DNA of 21,393 bases from an uncultured Prevotellaceae bacterium (GTDB lineage Bacteria > Bacteroidota > Bacteroidia > Bacteroidales > Bacteroidaceae), in the NCBI GenBank assembly GCA_947176655.1, contig CAMWRK010000008.1, forward strand, positions 1 to 21,393, in the 5' to 3' direction. A model generated the notes under the pieces. That model saw only the letters and a list, made by a program, of their open reading frames with translations. It was not told where the DNA came from and did not search any database. Shown here piece after piece: positions 5,802 through 14,095 of this stretch. The position numbers and the translations under genes are program-made. Every line of letters begins with the position of its first letter. Positions within the stretch are counted from its first letter, which is position 1.

Positions 5802-7432
5802 ACGCTGTCATGTTTTTCTTCTTCCTCCGGCTTCTTGGGAAAGGTCTTGTCCTCGCTTATGATTTCCAAAGAGCGTATGATTGCTGGGTCGTAGCGGTTA
5901 AGATACCGGAAATAATCGTTTGTGTCGCTGCAATTGTATATAATGCCGGAGTATATGGCACGACGGAACAGATCCTTGCTGCGTTGCAGCATCAGATTGC
6001 GGCGGGGTAGGGAGTGCTTCTGGCCATAGCGTGCGAAACTCTCCAGCATGTTCTGTCCGTCCATCCACTTGATCTTGTCATCAAGTGTTTCCAGACTGCT
6101 GAGTGTCTCACGGTTCTGATCCACAACCTCAAAACAGAACTGTGCTATGAGTCCGTTGTATGCGGCTTCCTTGTAGTATGAGGTGACACCGGTGCTGTCG
6201 CTAGGAATGAATATGTCCGGGCGTATTCCGCCGCCGCCATAAACGGGTCTGCCGATACCAGTAAAGTATTCGGGGCCGGATTGCCGTATGGAATCCTCTG
6301 TATAGAATTCTCCGCGCTGGTAGCGCATCATCAGTTCGTTCTCGTATTCCTCGTCATGTCCTTTTTCGTATGGCTTCTGTATGAAGCGTCCGGACGGTGT
6401 GTGGTATCTTGCTACAGTCAGGCGCACGGTGCTACCGTCGCTGAAGTCTCTCGGCTGTTGTACCAATCCTTTGCCAAAGGTGCGCCTGCCGATGATGAGA
6501 CCGCGATCGTTGTCCTGTATGGCTCCCGCCAGTATCTCACTGGCCGAGGCTGTCATTTCGTCTACCAATATGACGAGTGGCAGGCTTTGGAATGAGCCCA
6601 TACCATTGGATATATAATCCTCACGTTTTACCATACGCCCTTCGGTGTATACTATCAGGCGGTCTTTTGGCAGGAACTCGTTTGCTATCTGTATGGCCGG
6701 CTGCATGTATCCGCCACTGTTGCCGCGCAGATCTATTATCAATGATTTCATTCCGTTGAAGTGCAGCCGTGCCAGAGCGGAGAGCATCTCGGCATACGTA
6801 TGTTCGCCGAACTTGGTAATGTGGATATATCCGGTCTGCCCGTCGATGAGGAAACTTGCATCCACGGTTTCCACGGGGATGTCACCGCGCATGACGTTGA
6901 AGGTCAGAGCCTCTTTGTCGCTACGTCTTATCACTTTGAGTTTCACCTGTGTGTCCTTTTCGCCTTTCAGATGCTTCATCACTTCCGTAGACTTCATCTT
7001 GCACAGGTTCGTGTCGTTGGCGGATATGATACGGTCTCCGGACAGGATGCCGACTTTTTCGGCAGGGCCGCCATGTATGACGTTCATCACTGTTGCCGTG
7101 TCGCGTTCCATGCGGAAACTGATACCTATGCCAGAGAACGAACCCTTCAGGTCATCGTTGACCTCCTGGGCAAACTTGGCAGGAATGTATGATGAATGTG
7201 GATCCAGTTCGGACAGTATCTGCGGTATGGCCTCTTCGGCGATGGTGTCCATATCGACGGTATCGACATAGTTGTTCTCTATGAGTTGCAGCAGATAGTT
7301 TATCTTGTTGCCGCCGGTCGCAATGACGTTGAATTTGGTTTCACCGAAATACGATGTCAGCAGTGTGCCGATGAAAATGCCGATGGCCATGCTTATGGCC
7401 AGAAACAAGGGGATGCGTGAATGCTTGCTCAT
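5789..7432 (-). CDS. C-terminal processing protease, S41 family (CtpA-like)
   Basis: A 547-residue periplasmic or membrane-anchored serine protease. The N-terminus (MSKHSRIPLFLAISMAIGIFIGTLLTS) is an uncleaved signal anchor. A PDZ domain (about 85-170, GSFSGIGISFRMERD, then GPAEKVGILSGDRI) precedes the S41 core. The catalytic Ser is S296 in TASASEI and the general base is K321 in GKGLVQ, with Q325 four residues on, the same spacing as in Prc/CtpA. It also has LRGNSGG (about 237-243) and RPVYGGGGIRPD. The C-terminal 150 residues are helical and charged, ending in EEEEKHDSVCEQ. Family members trim or degrade envelope proteins; the substrate here is unknown. It begins 20 bases after the Dcp/deaminase frame and overlaps dtd by 13 bases. 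Confidence 0.94.
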   Translation of the reverse strand: MSKHSRIPLFLAISMAIGIFIGTLLTSYFGETKFNVIATGGNKINYLLQLIENNYVDTVDMDTIAEEAIPQILSELDPHSSYIPAKFAQEVNDDLKGSFSGIGISFRMERDTATVMNVIHGGPAEKVGILSGDRIISANDTNLCKMKSTEVMKHLKGEKDTQVKLKVIRRSDKEALTFNVMRGDIPVETVDASFLIDGQTGYIHITKFGEHTYAEMLSALARLHFNGMKSLIIDLRGNSGGYMQPAIQIANEFLPKDRLIVYTEGRMVKREDYISNGMGSFQSLPLVILVDEMTASASEILAGAIQDNDRGLIIGRRTFGKGLVQQPRDFSDGSTVRLTVARYHTPSGRFIQKPYEKGHDEEYENELMMRYQRGEFYTEDSIRQSGPEYFTGIGRPVYGGGGIRPDIFIPSDSTGVTSYYKEAAYNGLIAQFCFEVVDQNRETLSSLETLDDKIKWMDGQNMLESFARYGQKHSLPRRNLMLQRSKDLFRRAIYSGIIYNCSDTNDYFRYLNRYDPAIIRSLEIISEDKTFPKKPEEEEKHDSVCEQ

Positions 7433-7452
7433 GCTGTGTGTATGTGCTGTGT

Positions 7453-9924
7453 TTAGGAGTTTTCTATCGGGAGATAATCCACCGTTACCCCGGCGCGTCG
7501 CAGAAGTTCCACGCCATCGTTAAGACGGTATTCGCGACTGTATACGACTCGCTTTATTCCGGCTTGGATGATCAGTTTGGAGCATTCAATGCATGGCGAG
7601 TCCGTAACGTACAATGTGGCTCCGTCCGAGTTGTTTCCGGAACGTGCTATTTTGGTGATGGCATTGGCCTCGGCATGCAGTACGTATGGGAGGGTAACGT
7701 TGTTCTCATCCTCACAGATGTTGTCAAAGCCGCTCGGCGTGCCGTTGTAGCCGTCCGATATAATCATCTTATCTTTGACGATAAGAGCTCCGACCTTACG
7801 GCGGCGGCAATAGCAGTTTTCACTCCAGATGGCTGCCATACGCAGATAGCGTCTGTCCAGCATTGTGTGTTTGTTCGCATTTATCCCGTTTCTGCGAAGC
7901 AACGCATCTATGTCCGGCTCCTTTCCACGGAAATTGCGATATAATGTCATCGGGTGCTCAGAACATCCGCGTGACAGAATCTCATTGCGGAAACGTCGGG
8001 CCGTATCCGGATTGAATATGCCTTCCTTCTGGAATACACTGAATGCGTCAGCATCCAATACCTCTGCCCATTTGTAGCTGTAATAGCCGGCAGAGTATCC
8101 TCCGGACATGATGTGCCCGAACCGTACACTCATGCAACTGTCCTCCAATGTGTTCAGTACTATTGCCGGAGCCCATGCTTTCCTTTCGAAAATGCCTATG
8201 TCTTCGGTCAGAGGAGTTTCAAGAGTGTAGTATGCCATGTCCAGCAGGCAGAAGCTGACCTGTCGGCAACATGCGTATCCGCACTGGAAATTGCGGCTTT
8301 CACGTATGCGGTCTACAAGCTCCTTCGGCATGGGGGCACCAGTCTGGTAGTGACGGGCAAAGGTTGCCAGAAACTCCGGCTCTGTGGCGTAGTTTTCCAT
8401 GAATTGAGACGGTAATTCCACAAAGTCCCAATATACGTTGGTGCATGAGAGAGCCTCGTAGCGTACCTGAGAGAAGATGGCGTGCAGTGCATGTCCGAAT
8501 TCGTGCAGGAATGTCTCGACCTCGCCCAATGTTAGCAGAGCCGGGCGATCCTTAGTCGGTTTGGTCAGGTTCATGACAATGGAGACTATAGGCCGTATGT
8601 TTTCGCCGGTATCTTCCTCTATCCACTGTTCGCGGTAGGTTGTCATCCATGCGCCGGACTGCTTGTTGGCACGCGGATGGAAGTCTGCATACAGGACAGC
8701 CAGGAAACTGCCGTCAGCATCGAGGACACGATATGCCACGACGTCAGGGTGGTATACCTGGATGTCTTTGGCAGGCTGGAATGTGATTCCGTACAGTCTT
8801 GTAGCCAGAGAAAATATGCCATCCTTGACGTTTTCCAGTCTGAGATATGGACGCAGCATTTCACTGTCGATGTTGTAGCGTTGCATTTTCAGCAGATAAC
8901 CGTAATGCGAGAAGTCCCAAGGCTGTATGACAAAATCATCTCCTTCTTTCTGGCGTGCCAGTTGTTCGATTTCGGCAACTTCGTTCTGTGCCACTGGGCG
9001 ATATGCCTCCAGAAGATTCTGCATAAGATCAGTGACATGTGCCACATCTTTTGCCATGCGTCGCTCCAATACGAAATCGGCGTATGTCTTGTGCCCCATG
9101 ATATGTGCGAGTTTCTGTCGCAGGTTCACCAGCGAGCGCACGTTCTCATAATTGTTGTTTGCGTTGTCGTGTGTACAGATGGAGTTCATGGCACGATATG
9201 CCTTTTCTCTGAGGTCGCGTCTGTTGCTGTACTGCATGAATGGACCGTAGGAAGGAGCCTGTAGCGTTATCACCCATCCTGACAATCCGCGGTTTTCCGC
9301 TTCCTGTCTTGCTGCGGCAACGGCACTTTCCGGCAGTCCGTCGATATCTCCCTCATCTGTCAGATGCATGAACCAATCATTGGTGTCGTGCAGTTCGTTT
9401 TGAGAAAACAGAAGGGAAAGTCGGGACAGTTCAGTTCGTAATTTAGCAAGTTCCTCTTTCTTCTCCGCGGGCAGATCGGCACCGGTGCGCAGGAATCCGT
9501 CATAGATCTTGTCCATTAGAATCTGCTGTTCCGCATCCAGTTCGTGTCTCTTTTCCCATACGTGCTTGATACGTTTGAAGAGACGCTCGTTCATCGTTAT
9601 GCTGTTTGAGTGTTCGCTCAGCAATGGAGCCATCTTTTGCGAGAGTTCCTCCATCTCCGGTGAGTTGCATGCCGACAGCAGGTTGAAGAACACGCTTGTG
9701 ACATTCTCCAGCATCTCTCCTGTCTTTGGCAGTACGGTGTTCTCGAATGTAGGCTCTTCCGGATTGTTACAGATTGCCTCTATTGCTTCGTCTTCCAGAC
9801 GCATACCTTCCAGCATGGCCGGTTCATAGTGTTCGAACTTTATTTTGTCGAAAGGCGGGGTTTCGTGTGGCGTATTGTATCTTGTACTGAAAAACGGGTT
9901 TTCAATTTGCGTTTCCGGTGTCAT
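7453..9924 (-). CDS. M3 peptidyl-dipeptidase (Dcp-like) fused in frame to a dCMP deaminase
   Basis: One uninterrupted 823-residue frame contains two proteins that are normally separate. Residues 1 to about 683 form a full-length M3 oligopeptidase/dipeptidyl carboxypeptidase with zinc motif HEFGH (474-478) and the third zinc ligand E503 in FVELPSQ. The C-terminal FRGKEPDIDALLRRNGI is the usual Dcp ending. Residues 688-823 start at an internal Met (7863) and form a complete deoxycytidylate deaminase: SENCYCRRRKVGALIVKDK, ISDGYNGTPSGFDN, zinc residues H750 and E752 (HAEANAI), C778 and C781 (PCIEC). Dcp releases dipeptides from peptides; the deaminase turns dCMP into dUMP for dTMP synthesis. There is no stop codon between them; a short linker ANKHT joins them. 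It could be a real fusion, or adjacent genes joined by a base error, plausible given two other apparent frameshifts in this window. Confidence 0.88.
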   Translation of the reverse strand: MTPETQIENPFFSTRYNTPHETPPFDKIKFEHYEPAMLEGMRLEDEAIEAICNNPEEPTFENTVLPKTGEMLENVTSVFFNLLSACNSPEMEELSQKMAPLLSEHSNSITMNERLFKRIKHVWEKRHELDAEQQILMDKIYDGFLRTGADLPAEKKEELAKLRTELSRLSLLFSQNELHDTNDWFMHLTDEGDIDGLPESAVAAARQEAENRGLSGWVITLQAPSYGPFMQYSNRRDLREKAYRAMNSICTHDNANNNYENVRSLVNLRQKLAHIMGHKTYADFVLERRMAKDVAHVTDLMQNLLEAYRPVAQNEVAEIEQLARQKEGDDFVIQPWDFSHYGYLLKMQRYNIDSEMLRPYLRLENVKDGIFSLATRLYGITFQPAKDIQVYHPDVVAYRVLDADGSFLAVLYADFHPRANKQSGAWMTTYREQWIEEDTGENIRPIVSIVMNLTKPTKDRPALLTLGEVETFLHEFGHALHAIFSQVRYEALSCTNVYWDFVELPSQFMENYATEPEFLATFARHYQTGAPMPKELVDRIRESRNFQCGYACCRQVSFCLLDMAYYTLETPLTEDIGIFERKAWAPAIVLNTLEDSCMSVRFGHIMSGGYSAGYYSYKWAEVLDADAFSVFQKEGIFNPDTARRFRNEILSRGCSEHPMTLYRNFRGKEPDIDALLRRNGINANKHTMLDRRYLRMAAIWSENCYCRRRKVGALIVKDKMIISDGYNGTPSGFDNICEDENNVTLPYVLHAEANAITKIARSGNNSDGATLYVTDSPCIECSKLIIQAGIKRVVYSREYRLNDGVELLRRAGVTVDYLPIENS

Positions 9925-9952
9925 GTCTTTGGATTTAAGTTAGTCAACAATA

Positions 9953-10609
9953 TTAATATTGATAGATTGTTATCTGTTCTCTCGATAGTGATGCCTTGCC
10001 CACTTGTTGCATCCTATGCAGGGCACCCGAAATCCTAAGGCGTGTCTCTCCAAGGATATGTGCCAATGTTGTCATCTTTATGTACAGTCGTTTTGGCATT
10101 ACCTGCGTGGCAGATATGTCCTGTACGAATCTCAGAATCTTTTGCACTGTATCTTCCATGGATTGGCATCGCATTACCTGCATGTGGTTACGTTCTATAC
10201 GTGTGGACATACGTGTAAGCAGATTGATGCGGAAAACATCATTGTTCATCAGCGTATTCATAACGTGCGCACGGTCAATGACAAGCAGATGCCCGTCGCA
10301 TGTCGGACGGTATGTGTGGTGGTATGTCTGCGACAGACTCCACAGAGCTTCTTCCTCTATTATTGCCGGTGCATGCATTTCCTCTTCAAGTGTCCATCCG
10401 TCTCCGCGAGTAGTGCAGTTCAGTGTTCCATCCATAAGCATTGTCAACGTTTTGCAGTGTTGGCCTGCCACGATGATGTCTCCCTCTTCCGGTTCCATGC
10501 TGACAATGCGCAGTGCTCCCCGTTCCTGCATCCGCAGAATATGTTCGGCTGCAATGCCTTGTAGCAATGGCAGTGCCGTAGTTCGTGCATAGAAATCGGT
10601 ATGTGTCAT
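9953..10609 (-). CDS. Crp/Fnr-family transcriptional regulator
   Basis: A 218-residue protein with a cyclic-nucleotide-binding-type beta domain (about 10-125: LLQGIAAEHILRMQERGALRIV, DIIVAGQHCKTLTMLMDGTLN, EEEALWS, DGHLLVIDRAHVMNTL). A long dimerisation helix (about 128-165, LTRMSTRIERNHMQVM) and a C-terminal winged helix-turn-helix follow (about 175-218, TTLAHILGETRLRISGALHRM, then LSREQITIYQY). It lacks the Gly-Glu plus Arg-Thr phosphate cassette of cAMP receptors and any Cys cluster for an iron-sulfur centre, so the effector is unknown. It follows apbE by 22 bases and precedes the Dcp gene by 28, so it probably belongs to the same operon and may regulate it. Bacteroidota have many regulators of this type. 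Confidence 0.85.
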   Translation of the reverse strand: MTHTDFYARTTALPLLQGIAAEHILRMQERGALRIVSMEPEEGDIIVAGQHCKTLTMLMDGTLNCTTRGDGWTLEEEMHAPAIIEEEALWSLSQTYHHTYRPTCDGHLLVIDRAHVMNTLMNNDVFRINLLTRMSTRIERNHMQVMRCQSMEDTVQKILRFVQDISATQVMPKRLYIKMTTLAHILGETRLRISGALHRMQQVGKASLSREQITIYQY

Positions 10610-10631
10610 GGGGATTGTGGGTAACTGATGT

Positions 10632-11642
10632 CTACTTGCCTGCTTGGATGCTGCTCCATGTGCGATAGTTTCCTAAACTGTCTGTATAGATGAAATAGGC
10701 TTGCAACTGTGGATTCTGCCCGATGACAGTTATGGCTTTCTCCATGCCCATCACCATGAAGCTTGTGGCGAAAGCGTCAGCTACGGCACAAGAAGGTGCC
10801 ATTACGGTGGCAGACAATAGATTGTGCCTTACGGGGCGTCCTGTGGACGGATCTATGGTGTGTGACAGTTTGCATCCGTCATCAGTGATATAGAAATTGC
10901 GGTAATTGCCGCTCGTTGCCATTGCACCGTTGTGTACGTCTATTATTTCCTGTATTTCATTTTTTGTTCCTGTGCTGTCTTCCACTGGGCGGTTGATGCC
11001 GATGTGCCATGCCTCGCCTTTTGGGTTGTTGCCGCTACAGACGATTTCCCCGCCAATCTCCACCATAAAGTCGCTTATGCCGTGCTTCCTGAGCAGATTG
11101 GCAACCAGATCGGTGCCGAATCCCTTGGCTATTGCACTAAGATCTATAACGGTGTTGGGATTGTCCTTTATTACATGTCCGTCCAATATTTTTATGGTTC
11201 TGAAATCCACAAGGGTAAGAAGGCTGTCAACCTGCTCGTCGGTGGGAAGTTGTCCGTTCTTGAAACCGAATCCCCAGGCATTTACCAATGGTGCTACGGT
11301 AATGTCGAATGCCCCGTCAGTAGCTTCCGATATATTGTAGGCTATGGGCAGGAGTTCTTGCAGATACATGTCCAAAGCGTCTGTCTCTCCGCGGTTTATG
11401 CGTGATAGCGTGCTTTGCGGGTTGAACATGGACATGGAGGCATCCGCACCGTGAAGACATGCCATTATGGTGTCGTGCAGATCTTCAGACGAGGTGTATG
11501 TGACATTCATCAGGGTTCCGAAAATGGGTTCCGAGAACTTGCGTATCCTGACCGCAGACGCATCGTTGTTACTGACGGCTATGTATATGGTTCCTGCTAT
11601 GAGGAAGAGCAGGAATAGAAGTTGGCATTTCTTCAGTTTCAT
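10632..11642 (-). CDS. apbE: FAD:protein FMN transferase (ApbE family)
   Basis: Transfers FMN from FAD onto Thr of target proteins, such as subunits of the Na+-pumping NQR/RNF complexes, on the outer face of the cytoplasmic membrane. The 336 residues start with a membrane anchor or signal peptide (about 7-24, LLFLLFLIAGTIYIAVS) without a clear lipobox. Family motifs in order: FGTLMNVTY, DASMSMFNPQSTLSRIN, TDGAFDITVAPLVNAWGFG, VIDLSAIAKGFGTDLVA, MVEIGGEIVCSG, KLSHTIDPSTGRPV and the metal-binding region near APSCAVADAFATSFMVMG. Length is typical. No target protein gene is present in the window. It is separated from the upstream DUF6048-like gene by 72 bases with no visible promoter or terminator, and followed closely by the Crp-like regulator. 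Confidence 0.95.
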   Translation of the reverse strand: MKLKKCQLLFLLFLIAGTIYIAVSNNDASAVRIRKFSEPIFGTLMNVTYTSSEDLHDTIMACLHGADASMSMFNPQSTLSRINRGETDALDMYLQELLPIAYNISEATDGAFDITVAPLVNAWGFGFKNGQLPTDEQVDSLLTLVDFRTIKILDGHVIKDNPNTVIDLSAIAKGFGTDLVANLLRKHGISDFMVEIGGEIVCSGNNPKGEAWHIGINRPVEDSTGTKNEIQEIIDVHNGAMATSGNYRNFYITDDGCKLSHTIDPSTGRPVRHNLLSATVMAPSCAVADAFATSFMVMGMEKAITVIGQNPQLQAYFIYTDSLGNYRTWSSIQAGK

Positions 11643-11714
11643 CGTATGAACAATAATTTATTGATAGTTATGTGCGTATGGCTAAGTGTTGTTTCCTGAG
11701 AATGTACGGTTGTG

Positions 11715-12482
11715 TTATTTTCCTTTCTTCATGGTACGTCCGAAATCGAAGATGAGATTTACCGTGCCGCCCCAGCAGTTTGTGCCGTTGGGGCCGTATC
11801 CTGGAATGTACCATGGTTCTCCGTATTCATAGTGTTTCTGTGAGAATCTGAACTTGTATCTGGCATTCCATCCCAAACGGACAAAACTCCATATCTTTGT
11901 CTCGAATCCGATAACACCTTCTCCCCACATACCGCTTGCAGAAATGTTACTCTTGTCCACTGGTACGACAACGCCCCATACAGGATCTTGGATGGAAGGG
12001 CCGGTGAAATCGTATTTGAAGGAACTGTATCCGAATCTGAAACCTACCATCAGCCGGTTGGAGGTACGTTTCTTGTTGGCATTGATGTCGAATCCTACAC
12101 GAAAATATGGGGCTGAGGTGTGGAATACGTTGTCTTTGGAATTGCCTATCCTGGTGCTTTCCGCCAATCCCAATTCAACGATTGGAAACAGCCTTTCCCG
12201 TAGATTTAATCTGCCGGCAATCTCTATTTGCGAGAATGTGCTGCCTGCCACTTTCATGACAAGTCCGACAAAATCCGCACTGACAGCAAATCCTGACAAG
12301 AAATATACTTTTTCCTGCTCTGTTTTTTCCCATTTCATTGCCCCCGCTCTGCCGGTTGGCCGCTTTTGGGTGACAGACATGCTGTCTGTCGTCGGTTCGT
12401 ATGTCGGTTGCATTTCCAAGGCGCACACTTTTGCAGCCAGGAATATCAGCAGTAGGGAAGTTGTGGCTATATATCTCTTCAT
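11715..12482 (-). CDS. Predicted outer-membrane beta-barrel protein (DUF6048-like)
   Basis: A 255-residue exported protein: signal peptide MKRYIATTSLLLIFLAAKVCA (cleavage about 21/22), then alternating hydrophobic/polar strands with frequent aromatic ends, e.g. RLMVGFRFGYSSFKYDF, FVRLGWNARYKFRF, and a closing GGTVNLIFDFGRTM. This is the pattern of a small beta-barrel. I place it in the DUF6048 family from memory, with moderate confidence; no biochemical function is known to me. It directly follows (13 bases) the lipoprotein at 12496-12972, and such pairs recur in Bacteroidota genomes, which suggests the two act together at the outer membrane. That partnership is inference. Confidence 0.7.
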   Translation of the reverse strand: MKRYIATTSLLLIFLAAKVCALEMQPTYEPTTDSMSVTQKRPTGRAGAMKWEKTEQEKVYFLSGFAVSADFVGLVMKVAGSTFSQIEIAGRLNLRERLFPIVELGLAESTRIGNSKDNVFHTSAPYFRVGFDINANKKRTSNRLMVGFRFGYSSFKYDFTGPSIQDPVWGVVVPVDKSNISASGMWGEGVIGFETKIWSFVRLGWNARYKFRFSQKHYEYGEPWYIPGYGPNGTNCWGGTVNLIFDFGRTMKKGK

Positions 12483-12495
12483 ATTGTGGATGTGG

Positions 12496-12972
12496 TTATT
12501 CCTGAACGAAGAGTTTCATGTGCGTTACCTCTTCAAAATTTACCTTGTTGTTGACAAGCCTTGCCGAATTGATGAACCGGTTGGTATATGCTATTTCCTT
12601 CAATGTATGCATCATCACCGTAGGGCAGTCCGGCGATTCGAAATAAAGGTCATTGGTCTTTTTAACGTATAGCGTATCTTTCCATGAGAATGTCTTGCCG
12701 TAGTAGTGCAGGATAAACGTGTCAGCCTCCGCATTGTAACTTAACGGTAACAGCAGTTCCTGCGTATCCAGATTGCGGTTTACGAGAATACTGTCCGTGC
12801 CGTAAGCCATAACGGTGAGCGTGTCCGGCAAAGTGGTGGCTACTCCGTATGTGTCGTATATTTCGATTCTCAGACAACTGACATCAGCCTGTGTACAGTC
12901 AAGCAGGTCGCACGACGACACCAGCATAGCAGCAGCGGCAAGTAGGGTTACTGTCAATTTCTGCTTTGTCAT
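12496..12972 (-). CDS. Lipoprotein (DUF6452-like)
   Basis: A 158-residue predicted lipoprotein: n-region MTKQKL, hydrophobic h-region TVTLLAAAAMLVSS and lipobox Cys at 21, followed by an Asp (CDLLDC). The Asp after the lipidated Cys does not predict inner-membrane retention in Bacteroidota, so I would not infer location from it. The mature part is beta-rich (LRIEIYDTYG, TLTVMAYGTDSILVN, TFILHYYGKTFSWKDTLYVKK) and includes a paired Cys at 26 and 33. Assignment to DUF6452 is from memory. The ATG overlaps the stop of the glycosyltransferase by four bases (ATGA-type), and the predicted barrel follows 13 bases on. Function unknown. Confidence 0.72.
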   Translation of the reverse strand: MTKQKLTVTLLAAAAMLVSSCDLLDCTQADVSCLRIEIYDTYGVATTLPDTLTVMAYGTDSILVNRNLDTQELLLPLSYNAEADTFILHYYGKTFSWKDTLYVKKTNDLYFESPDCPTVMMHTLKEIAYTNRFINSARLVNNKVNFEEVTHMKLFVQE

Positions 12973-13943
12973 ATTGTCGTGCGGATGTGATATTTGTTTC
13001 GTTCGCTGGAATTGCGGCTTATGAGTTCGCCGAGGAATCCGGCCACGAACAGCTGGGTGCCAAGTATCATCGTCGTGAGTGCGATGTAAAAGTACGGCAT
13101 GTCAGTGATGCGCGGGTGCGGAATGTTCATTGACAGGCAGTACATTTTTGTCCCTCCGACAATAAGTATGGCAATGAAACCAAGCATAAACATCAATGAA
13201 CCGATGAACCCGAAAATATGCATCGGTTTCAGACCGAAACTATTCAGAAACCACAAACTGAGCAGGTCAAGGTAGCCGTTGACAAAACGGTTCCATCCCA
13301 TGAACTTTGATTTGCCGAATTGTCTGGCCTGATGATGCACCGGCTTTTCCCCTATGTTGGAGAAACCGGCATTCTTGGCCAGATAAGGTATGTAGCGGTG
13401 CATTTCTCCGTACACCTCTATATTCTTGACCACTTCCTGTTTGTATGCTTTCAGACCGCAGTTGAAGTCATGCAGATTGTGTATTCCGCTTACGGCGCGT
13501 GCAGTGGCATTGAAGAGTTTTGTCGGTATCGTTTTGGACAACGGATCACCCTGTCTGCGGTTCATCTTGAAGCCGGATACCAAATCGTATCCGTCCTCTG
13601 TAATCATCCTGTACAATTCCGGTATCTCGTCCGGAGAATCCTGCAGGTCTGCATCCATGGTGATGACTACACGACCGGTGGCAGCCTCAAAACCGCAGTA
13701 CAAGGCTGGGCTTTTACCGTAGTTGCGCCGGAAGCAGATGCCGTGTACTGTATCGGGATTCTCCTTGTGAAGTTCCTCTATTACCGTCCAGGAAGCGTCC
13801 GTGCTGCCGTCGTTAACAAAAATTATTTCATAGTCAAGACCATGCTCCTGCATTACCTTCTTTATCCATTCGTGCAATGGGCGTAGACTCTCATCCTCGT
13901 TCCAGAGGGGAACTATAACTGAAATATCTTTTTGCTTGATCAT
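12969..13943 (-). CDS. Family 2 glycosyltransferase, DPM/ArnC/GtrB-like
   Basis: A membrane-bound enzyme predicted to move a sugar from a nucleotide sugar onto a polyprenyl phosphate. In the 324 residues, the GT-A domain shows ISVIVPLWNEDESL, FVNDGSTDAS, RNYGKSPALYCGFEAATG, the DADLQ metal-binding motif in TMDADLQDSPDEIP, and HDFNCGLKAYKQEV. Two C-terminal transmembrane segments (about residues 241-263 and 282-307) match DPM/GtrB topology. Sugar and acceptor cannot be read from the sequence. I start at the ATG at 13943 rather than 13970, because the promoter's -7 box at 13977-13984 places the transcript start at about 13970. It overlaps the following lipoprotein gene by four bases and heads the long minus-strand gene train. 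Confidence 0.9.
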   Translation of the reverse strand: MIKQKDISVIVPLWNEDESLRPLHEWIKKVMQEHGLDYEIIFVNDGSTDASWTVIEELHKENPDTVHGICFRRNYGKSPALYCGFEAATGRVVITMDADLQDSPDEIPELYRMITEDGYDLVSGFKMNRRQGDPLSKTIPTKLFNATARAVSGIHNLHDFNCGLKAYKQEVVKNIEVYGEMHRYIPYLAKNAGFSNIGEKPVHHQARQFGKSKFMGWNRFVNGYLDLLSLWFLNSFGLKPMHIFGFIGSLMFMLGFIAILIVGGTKMYCLSMNIPHPRITDMPYFYIALTTMILGTQLFVAGFLGELISRNSSERNKYHIRTTI

Positions 13944-13976
13944 ATTTTTGTCATGTGTATATATTCTCACCTAACA

Positions 13977-13984
13977 CAAAGTTA
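13977..13984 (-). promoter_or_regulatory. -7 box before the glycosyltransferase gene train
   Basis: Minus strand TAACTTTG (13984-13977) fits TAnnTTTG and lies 33 bases before the chosen ATG. The -33 region is A/T-rich without a good TTTG. It is the only recognisable promoter upstream of the eight-gene train. The stretch from here to 14050 shows nothing else. Confidence 0.5.
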
Positions 13985-14055
13985 TGATAATCCATAATAA
14001 TATATAAGGAGTAGAGTCTAAATGAAGACAAAGGGAAAAAAAGTAGTCTAAATGT

Positions 14056-14086
14056 TTTGCATATTCGGAATAAAGTTATACCTTTG
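14056..14086 (+). promoter_or_regulatory. Promoter of the SRP RNA / tRNA-Thr unit
   Basis: TTTG (14056-14059), a 19-base spacer and TACCTTTG (14079-14086): a consensus Bacteroidota promoter. The following CACTCGCAAAC is identical to that after the tRNA-Cys promoter, suggesting a conserved start-site module. Confidence 0.85.
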
Positions 14087-14095
14087 CACTCGCAA

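Noticed and set aside
5305..5862. Plus-strand ORF of 185 residues over dtd
   Set aside because: Shadow of dtd, whose identity is certain.
6645..7271. Plus-strand ORF of 208 residues inside the S41 protease gene
   Set aside because: Antisense to a clearly coding frame with catalytic motifs; composition has no recognisable domain.
11854..12672. Plus-strand ORF of 272 residues opposite the barrel and lipoprotein genes
   Set aside because: It spans the boundary of two genes that have signal peptides and coupled spacing on the other strand; no motif or start signal.
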